DNA from: Tetrastigma voinierianum
Lineage: Eukaryota; Streptophyta; Magnoliopsida; Vitales; Vitaceae
Length of the DNA stretch: 64,000 nt
Assembly: GCA_016808115.1 (NCBI GenBank)
Contig: JAEQBH010005101.1
Span: 124,001 to 188,000 of the forward strand
Reading direction: 5' to 3'
The notes beneath the pieces are model-generated. The model had not been told where the DNA came from, made no database searches, and saw only the letters and a program-made list of their open reading frames with translations. Shown in pieces: positions 56,633 to 64,000 of the stretch (within the stretch, counting starts at the first letter, position 1; the number at the start of each line of letters is the position of its first letter). Both the position numbers and the translations under genes were made by a program.

Positions 56633-59600
56633 TGTAACTCCTCAACACATAACGCTTTATAACATTTAGGGTATAAAATAAATTAAATTGTATTTTTCGA
56701 GTTTAAATTGTTAAAACAAAATGATAAAAACCCAAAATTATACAAGAGTTAGATAAATTTGGTAAAATGTCAAATGAGAACTAAGGGTCATAAATGAGAG
56801 CAATTTTCAAAATGACAATGTGATAAAGTGCACTGAAAATGAAAGTGAAATGAAGCCTAAAATGCAAAAATGCTAAAGAGGAATTCTCAGGGCTGGGGCT
56901 AAACAAGGCTTAGCGCATGATTTTGATTAAAGACCAAGTATTGGTCTTTGAGAGGCATTTTGCACATTTGGAAAAAGAAGGAGAGAAAAGAAGTTGTTTG
57001 ATTGTGAGAGAGGGAGAAGATTAGTGGTCTTTGCTCCATGAAATCAAAGATTAAGGTGATCAAGAGGAAGAAGGAAGATTGGTGTTGAAGAATCAAAGAT
57101 TAAGGTGATCAAGAAGAAGAAGGAAGATTGGTGTTGAAGAATCAAATATTTAAAGGTAAGAAATCAAACCCTAACTTTCCTTAATGTTGTGTTTAGGTTT
57201 AGAAAGAACCCTAAGTTGGTATAAAAATGATGTTGATTGGTTTATTTCAGGGGGTTGCTCTAAGTTGTTATATGGTTATTCGGATTGGTGTTGAAGAATT
57301 TTTGTATAAAGGAAATATTGGGTTTTTAAGGGAGATGCTGTCAAAATTTTCCAAAACCCATGTTTTTGTTTTGACCATAATTGGCTATCACTCATCTAAA
57401 TTGAGTCATTCAAATTTATAGGTAAACTAGACTTCTAGGAGAAAAAAATTTCTCTGAAATAAGTGTATCCAAATTTGGACCCCATTAGACGATATCTTAC
57501 CAGCGAGCCTCTATTTTCAACAATTCTCAGTTCAATTCTGATACATTTTTGGTGTTTCGGAATAGTTTTGGTATTTGGGCCATAAGTTGAGTTTAACTCA
57601 TCCAAATTTATGGATAAACTAGACTTCTAGGAGAACAAATATCCCTGAAATAATTGTATCCAAATTTGGACCCCATTAGACCCATAAAATTTGTCAAAGT
57701 GAGGCTCTATTTTCAAGTCAATTATGGATTAGTTCTGATACAGTTTTGGTGTTTTAGAACAGTTTTGGTATTTAGGCCATAAGGTGAGTTTCACTCATCC
57801 AAATTGAGTGATTCAAATTAATGGATAAACTATACTTCTAGGAGAACAAATTTCCCTGAAATAATTGTATCCAAATTTCCGACCCTATTGTGACTATATT
57901 CACAAAGCAGGCCTGTTTTCGTCAATTCTCGTTCCGCTTTTGATGGCCAGCTTTAGTGTTTCGGAATAGTTTTGATATTTAAGCCATAAGTTGAGTTTAA
58001 CTCATCCAAATTAAGTAATTCAAATTTATGGGTAAACTGGACTTCTAGGAAAACAAATATTCCTGAAATAATTGTATCCAATTCTGATCCCCATCGACCG
58101 TAAAATTGGCCAAAGTGAGGTAGCTAAGGTTTTCTGCAAATTCTTGGATTAGTTATGATGCCGCTTTTGGTGTTTTGGGAAACAGTTTTGGTATTTAGGC
58201 CATAAGTTGGAGTTTCACTCATCCAAATTGAGTGATTCAAATTTTGGTAAACTAGACTTTTAGGAGAACAAACAACCTCGAAATAAGTGTATCCACATTT
58301 GGACCCCATTAGACCCGGAAATTCGTCTAAAGGGAGACTTGTTTTTGGGCAAATTCTGGTTATGTGTTGAAAATAGAATAGTCCCGGATGTTTAGGACAT
58401 ATCTGGAGCTTCGGTGCTCCAAATTGGATGATTCTAATTTCTGAAAAAAAAATAGATTTGTAGAGGAACAATGGACTTGAAGGAAGTTGGGTAAAATATG
58501 GCTCATTTGTTCCCAAAAATTTTTTACAAGTAAAGGTGTGTTGGGTAGAAAACAACCCTAACTAGAAACCTAAATAAGTCAACTGATATTGTTCTCTAAT
58601 TGTGATGGATTAGGGGTTGGAGACGAGGAAAAACCGAATTGAAGTCTAGATTCCGAGGATAGGAATCAGTGCGACTCACCTTTTGTCTGCTCTCTTTCTT
58701 TCTCTTCTTATTTCAAGTACTCAAATGAAAGTGCAATTATTGAAATGATTTTCAATAAAACTACATATTGATTTATTTTAAGTGATTTTGGAAAATTGAT
58801 TGTGAAATGATTGCCATGAAAAATTGCATAAATATTGAAATGTGGTATAAATGTATATACCTTATTGTAAATTTCGATGACTGATTTTTAATGCCCTTAA
58901 TAGAATGTTATCCGTCATATTCGAGTTAAGGATAGATTGGTATACCAATAAGGGTCAAACTAGCGGTACTGTGAACGGACGTAATGTAGTGTCACTCCTC
59001 ATCTGTGCTCTGAACGGACAAAGATCGTAGTATTCACAAATGATTTTTTAATAAATCAGCCAGCGTTCTCAGCCAGAACCGTATCGTTATAAACCTTTTA
59101 TACTACACCAACGGATCGCGGCCTGATTCTGCTTATCCCACGACCAAAACATTGGCTAAATTTGTTTAAGGGCAAAATGATAAGAATATTTGTGAAATGC
59201 ATGATTTATGTTTTGAATGATTTATTGCATATGAAAGTGCATATTTGGAATTATTAATGTACCGTAAATGAATGTATATGAAATGAATATATGTATTGTA
59301 TTTGCATTGATCATTCAAAAAGATTCAAAAGCATGGTTTAGAGAAATTGCATGACGGCTTTCTTAAATTGAAATGGAATAGAGTACTATATAGAATTACT
59401 AAGCATGAAATGCTTAGCGCTGCTAAGCTTTGACATCGCAAGCAGTACCGAGTGAACATGTAATGAAGACGTAGACCATGCTGAATCAAAGTCATCGCCA
59501 AAGTCACCGAGGATAAGTAAAGTCTCGCCACATGCATACATGAAATTATTCGACTCATTTTGTATAAACACTATTATGAAAATTGAATTACTATGTTTTG

Positions 59601-59830
59601 TAAATATTCGATATTGAAAACCCGCTTAATAATGCCGCATTGTATAAAGGTGGGAAATTGACCAAATGGGCATGAAATGCCACATCGAATGAAAAAGAGT
59701 TTGTGATCAAATGATGGGCCCCTTTTATGTTAAAGTGGTATTTACGTATATATATTTTCATTGAGTATTTAAAATGTGTTTGAAATAATTGTATTTGATT
59801 ATTTGATGATTAAAAGAGTAAAAACACGCG
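56633..59830 (+). repeat. 5' LTR of element H
   Basis: About 3.2 kb from TGTAACTCC. The end is placed roughly, because the partner LTR leaves the window and no clear primer-binding site is visible. It contains a duplicated 51-bp block at 57043-57145 (AAATCAAAGATTAAGGTGAT / AGGAAGATTGGTGTTGAAGA) and the ~200-bp tandem array described separately. Confidence 0.6.
57400..58480 (+). repeat. Tandem array of ~200-bp units inside the 5' LTR of element H
   Basis: The anchor AAACTAGACTTCTAGG or close variants occurs at 57424, 57616, 57827, 58034 and 58249, and a degraded form near 58447. Spacings are 192, 211, 207, 215 and about 198. Each unit also has an ATCCAAATTGAGT-type block, GTATCCAAATTTGGACCCC and TTTTGGTxTTTxGG. 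The 3' LTR has one clear copy (62225) and one degraded copy about 195 bp before it. Confidence 0.85.
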
Positions 59831-60140
59831 CCCCTGTTCGACTGAATGGTACGACTCGCGCCACAAATTTCCGGTTTTAAATATATCCTAAGTTCATCGA
59901 GGGGATTTTCCACGCTATCGGCGATGTCTTCTCGTTGAAGTGTATTCCCATTGGGCGCTAGTTTAATTCTTCGATTTGCCTCTTCTACGCTGACTCGTTT
60001 TACTCCCCTCGCTTCTTCATCCATTTGTAGGTAAAGATGAACTTTGACCTGGAAAATCAAAGAACTGTTAGCCTTTAGTGTTCAGAGTTTTTCCATTGGT
60101 GTTCTTTGTACCTTTGTTACTTGCCCTTTCATTTTTTATT

Positions 60141-61136
60141 TTTTATTTTTTTTAGGTCTTCTTCCTTAAGGCGGATTAGTTACCTTGGTGGATTTTCTAG
60201 GCTTCGTATCGGTGATGGAGGTACTCAAAGGATGGCTAGAGGGGAAGGTAATGTAGGATGCCATGTGGATGAGGATCTTCCTTATACATTTGAGTAGGCT
60301 CTTTTGCATGAGAATGCTATTGGGGTCATAACGTGGCTTAGACCAGTTGAGGAGTCTAGGGCAAATGCTTTATGGAAGAAATTTTCATTTCCTCCTAACG
60401 TCCGGGTTTCCTTTCCTTCCTCGAGGCCTCATTATGTAGACTGCACAGATGAGGATAGGGGTGGAATGAACTCCATCTACTGGCCGGAGATTCATATTAG
60501 CGAGGGATTGAGATTCCCCTTTCTCCCCTGATACACTAGCTTCTATACTTTACCCAACCCCACCCTATCCACGTTCGTGTGAACATTATCCGTGTTCTAC
60601 TATGGGTGTGTGTGTTAAATAAAAAATGTGAGTTGCGTCTAGGTTTGAAGGAGGTTCTCTATGCTTATACCCTCAAGCGGCATAACCTTGGGAGGTATTA
60701 CCTCGTTACCAACCCAAAACCATTACACTTGGTAACGAACTTGCCCACAACCAGTAAGAACAAGCCACATGGTAATGTGTTGTCGTTTGAGGCTTAGGGA
60801 TGCGCAAGGGATACCATGCTCAGAGAGTTTCCGATGAACACAGACCCCAATGTAGGTCAGTCACAGGGATCTCGACCTTATTCTGTCCCTACCTTGGCCA
60901 CTTGGTTAAATGGAACGAACTTACCTTAATTTTGTTTGTTATGGTTTGGGTGTGCAAGTACCTTGGGTTGGGGGAAACTTGTGGATGACCTAGATTCGTC
61001 CCAGTTTGACTCGCTGGTAAAGGTACATAGCCTCTCGAGCTTCGCGAGGGACTTCAGACATCTCCTGGCGCTAACAAATCTCAAGGAGGTATTTGATCAT
61101 CTCGAGGAGTTTGTACTCCCGAAGGTCCACATTTGA
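60141..61136 (+). pseudogene. Gag-like protein (putative gypsy-type transposase domain, PF04195-like) of element H
   Basis: In-frame across a stop at 60295-60297, residues read VDEDLPYTFE then ALLHENAIGVI, WKKFSFPPNVRVSFPSSRPH and GLRFPFLP. After a stop at 60529 and a frame change, 60579-61136 reads GLKEVLYAYTLKRHN, GRYYLVTNPKPLHLVTNLP, GCARDTMLREF and LEEFVLPKVHI, with stops at 60795 and 60927. This order matches a plant protein family annotated as putative gypsy-type transposase, often the only coding sequence in non-autonomous LTR elements. Function is thought to be structural, gag-like; that is not shown by the sequence. Confidence 0.65.
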
Positions 61137-61234
61137 ACTTTGAGGGTCTGGGGGGCGCCCAAGCAAAGGAGCGGGTTCAGAGCTGCCTTATTTCCTGTAT
61201 TCAGGTGGCATCCGAGGCCCAAACTCAAGAGGCG

Positions 61235-61258
61235 TTTGGGGAGATGGTTGGGGGTGAT
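61235..61258 (+). other. Polypurine tract of element H
   Basis: A G-rich run (GTTTGGGGAGATGGTTGGGG) stands just before the second LTR start TGTAACGCCC at 61263, the expected site of plus-strand priming, and sets the direction of the element. Confidence 0.6.
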
Positions 61259-61262
61259 GTTG

Positions 61263-64000
61263 TGTAACGCCCAAAAAATACCCTAGTATTTTTATGATAT
61301 ATATATATATTTTTTATTATTATGTGTTTAGGGTATAAAATAAATAATGGAAATTTTTTGGAATTTAAATCCTAAGGACGAAAAAAATATATACAACTCG
61401 GAATTTACCCAAGTATAAAGGGAAAATTTGGAATTTGTAAAATGAGGACCTAAGGGCCAAAAATAGAATAAGCTTAAAAGCTAATGTGAGTTAAATGAAG
61501 TGAAATAGAAGACTTAAATGTCAAAACATGAGAAATGTGACTCGCTTTTCAAGCCAGCAACAGAAGCCAAACAAGGCCTTAACCATTAAATGATTAAGAC
61601 CAAAATGTGGTCTAAGATAAGTGCACATTTGTGCATTTTCATTCTTGGAGAGCAAAGGAGAGAAAAGAGAGTTGAAAGAGAGAATACCAAGTTTTGGTGG
61701 GAGATCTTCCCATTTATGGTTTCCAAGTGATTAAGAAGAAGAAGGAAGACTTGGTGTTGAAGAATCAAGAGATTCAAAGGTAAGAAACTAAACCCTAACC
61801 CCTTTTCTCTTGTGTTTGGGTTAGAGAAAACCCCAAATGTGGATAAAGGTGTTTTGTATTGGTTGTAAACGGGGTTTGGTATTGGTTTGGATTGGTTTGG
61901 AGGAGTGTTTGTAAAAAGGGAAATGTTTGGTTTTCAAAGGAAATGCTGTCAAAAATTTGTCAAAACCCCTGTTCTTGTTTTGGCTATAGATTAAGTTATA
62001 ATAAACCAAATGAAGTGGTTCAAATTGGTAAAGAACCATAAGAGATAGAGCTACAAATGTATAGAAGGGACCATGAGCAAATTACAGCACTGAGGCTCCC
62101 AAAAATGGGCTTAAAGGTGAGTTTCGAGTAGCTCACGGGTATGCCCTGTTCTGGGAGTAGTTGTGGTGTTTTGGCCATAAAATGAGTTTCACTCATCCAA
62201 TTTTAGTGATTCAAAATTTTGGGTAAACTAGACTTCTAGGGGAATAATTTAATTGAAGGAATTGTAAGCAATTTGTCATCCCAAAGTGCCCAGAAATCTG
62301 TCAAAGTGGAGCTATGTGCAGATTCTGTTTTGCAAATTAGAGTAGTCTAGATGTTAAAGTTAAAAACTGTACTAATTGGTTTATAATCTGATTTTGGGTG
62401 CTTGGGGGTTGGTTAGGCTTTGGTCTAAGCTAATAAAATCAATGTTTAAAGTTAATTTTCGACAACATTAGGATTAGTTTTGGTGACACGTTTTAAAGGT
62501 ACTGCCTCAAAAGATGTTTTTCCTATTTGTGTTATGTGGAAGAGGGCCTTAGAGAAGAATTTTAAATTGAAAATTTTCAGAGATCATAGATATATAAAGG
62601 ACTAAAATGGAGAGTTTTATAAATTTTGGAAGACCGTTTGAATAATTTTTTGGGTAATAAAGTACGTAGGAGTACAAACCGGAAAATAACGGTCCTCGTA
62701 TGTGTGTTAGTGGTAATGCTGAGGTTTTGACTTAATCTTCCTCCTGGGATGGCGAAGTTGATCAAGAGTACTGTTGGAAAAGGATTATAAGGCAGGGATA
62801 TTTTTTAGTATTGCTATGTGATGATTGAAAGTTTGGAAACTAATAACCATACCGGCCAGATCTTGCCCTTATTTGCGACGAGATTAAGAATATGATATTA
62901 AGCTCGAAAATCAACCTCAACCAAAATCACTAGCAAGCACGAATAATATTGTTCTTTAATTGTATTGGAATAAATGAGAGGAAAAACCTAACTGAGATCG
63001 AGATTCCGAGGATTGGAATCAAAGTGTAAGGCTTTTTGGTTTGTTCTACACAGTTCTGTCATTATTCCGAATCTCTATCTCCAAAATGTTTGAATTGTAT
63101 ATTGAATTGTTTAAATTGATTTGATGCAAATAAATTGTGAAATGAATTTCAAGTTGATTTAAGTCAATAAATTTGAGAAATTGATTGATCATAAATGAAT
63201 GACATGAAAATTGCATGAGTTTGAAATGATTTGTTCAGAGCAAAAATACATACTATAACAGATTTTCCTAAAATGATTTGAATATCCTAATGGAATGCTA
63301 ACTGCTAAATTCAAGTTAAGGATAAATTGGCATACCAATAAGAGTCGAACAAACGTACTCATCGCGGCATATCGATCCATGTAGCCGCCCAATGGGACAA
63401 GATTCCAAGAAGGTACTATATATATATATACCTACTTACAAAATTAAATGACTGCAGACGGATTTGTTATCCTATGCACCGAAATCATAGGTTAAATTCG
63501 ATAAGGGCTAAAATGCAAAATTATAATGAGATTGAAAAGTGCATAATTTGTGATTTGAATGATTTAGTGCATATGAAAATGCATAGCTTGAGATGACCAA
63601 TGAATTGTAATTGATTTATTGAAAAATATAGATACGTGATTAATGTATCGTCATTGACAATTGTACAAAAGCATTGTTTTATAAATATTGCATGTTTCTG
63701 GATGAAATGAAATGAAGAGAGAATTTTGATAGAACCACTAAGCATGGAAATGCTTAGCGATTTTTTTTTTTACCAATGCTAAGTATCGAGGATTAATCAG
63801 AATTTCAAGATCAAAGGAGCGCAGAGTCATCAAGAAAGCTGCGGAGTAAAAGTATATACTCCATCATATGCATCCATCATATTTTTGAACAATTGATGTT
63901 TTGTGATCAAAAGAGTTCAACTATGAAACGATTTTGTAAATTATTTTGAATGGGCATGGAATGCCTTCATTGTAAATATATTTTGGTTAAATGTAAATTG
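61263..64000 (+). repeat. 3' LTR of element H, cut by the window end
   Basis: Starts TGTAACGCCC and aligns in order with 56633-59690. The corresponding point of the 5' LTR at the window end (TGGGCATGGAATGCC at 63951) is about 59669. It lacks most copies of the ~200-bp tandem unit. A (TA)n run is at 61296-61310. Confidence 0.72.

Larger units (their letters stand above)
56633..64000 (+). mobile_element. Element H: non-autonomous LTR retrotransposon with very long LTRs, extends past window
   Basis: Two similar, same-orientation sequences start at 56633 (TGTAACTCC) and 61263 (TGTAACGCCC) and share the GGGTATAAAATAAAT, AAGAAGAAGGAAGA, AACTAGACTTCTAGG, GATTCCGAGGAT and AAGCATG-AAATGCTTAGCG blocks in order. 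A purine-rich tract precedes the second, marking it as the 3' LTR. Between them lies about 1.2-1.4 kb with one broken gag-like gene and no protease, RT or integrase. This is the layout of a large retrotransposon derivative (LARD-type). The LTRs have diverged heavily, so the element is old, or they belong to two related insertions. Confidence 0.68.

Noticed and set aside
1..64000. A previously undescribed defence, toxin or biosynthetic system
   Set aside because: Apart from one eudicot-type host gene, every recognised coding segment belongs to a transposable element. No operon, CRISPR array or gene cluster is present.

Overview
This window reads as a repeat-dense stretch of a eudicot nuclear chromosome. 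It is AT-rich, has no bacterial gene spacing, and is filled with nested, decayed plant LTR retrotransposons of both superfamilies, MITEs and a Harbinger remnant. The only host gene I can support is a six-exon minus-strand SPX-RING ubiquitin ligase of the BAH1/NLA type (15815-22453). Its SPX part carries several frame breaks, so I call it a probable pseudogene. No intact transposon reading frame was found.

Layout. 1-14282: a truncated plus-strand Ty3/gypsy element of the Tat group (element A) with gag, protease, RT, RNase H and integrase remnants, an 80-bp tandem array, an antisense gene with a plant mobile domain, a second array of ~164-bp units interrupted by a 1.65-kb solo LTR, and a downstream LTR. 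14305-22861: the SPX-RING locus, its introns carrying MITE-type insertions. 22862-32327: a long inverted-repeat DNA element, into which a Ty1/copia element (F, minus) inserted, into which a Reina-like gypsy element (minus) inserted. 32328-37742: AT-rich DNA with a fold-back structure and SINE-like segments. 37743-44807: a second Ty1/copia element (E, minus), whose RT region is split by a solo gypsy LTR (D) with a 5-bp target duplication. 44808-51980: dispersed repeats, a decayed PIF/Harbinger transposase with one terminus, and another gypsy LTR (G, minus). 51982-56040: a second Tat-group element (B, plus) with LTR, primer-binding site and gag, split by a solo LTR (C). 56633-64000: a non-autonomous gypsy-type element (H, plus) with long LTRs around a short internal region encoding one broken gag-like protein; its downstream LTR leaves the window.

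How it fits together. Almost everything is explained by successive insertion, LTR-LTR recombination and decay. Insertion order can be read from the nests. I did not find a convincing new biological system. The most notable items are the antisense plant-mobile-domain gene and dimeric satellite-like array in element A, the broken SPX-RING gene with expanded introns, and the copy-number difference of a tandem repeat inside the two LTRs of element H. All family names come from recognising motifs by eye; no database search was run.
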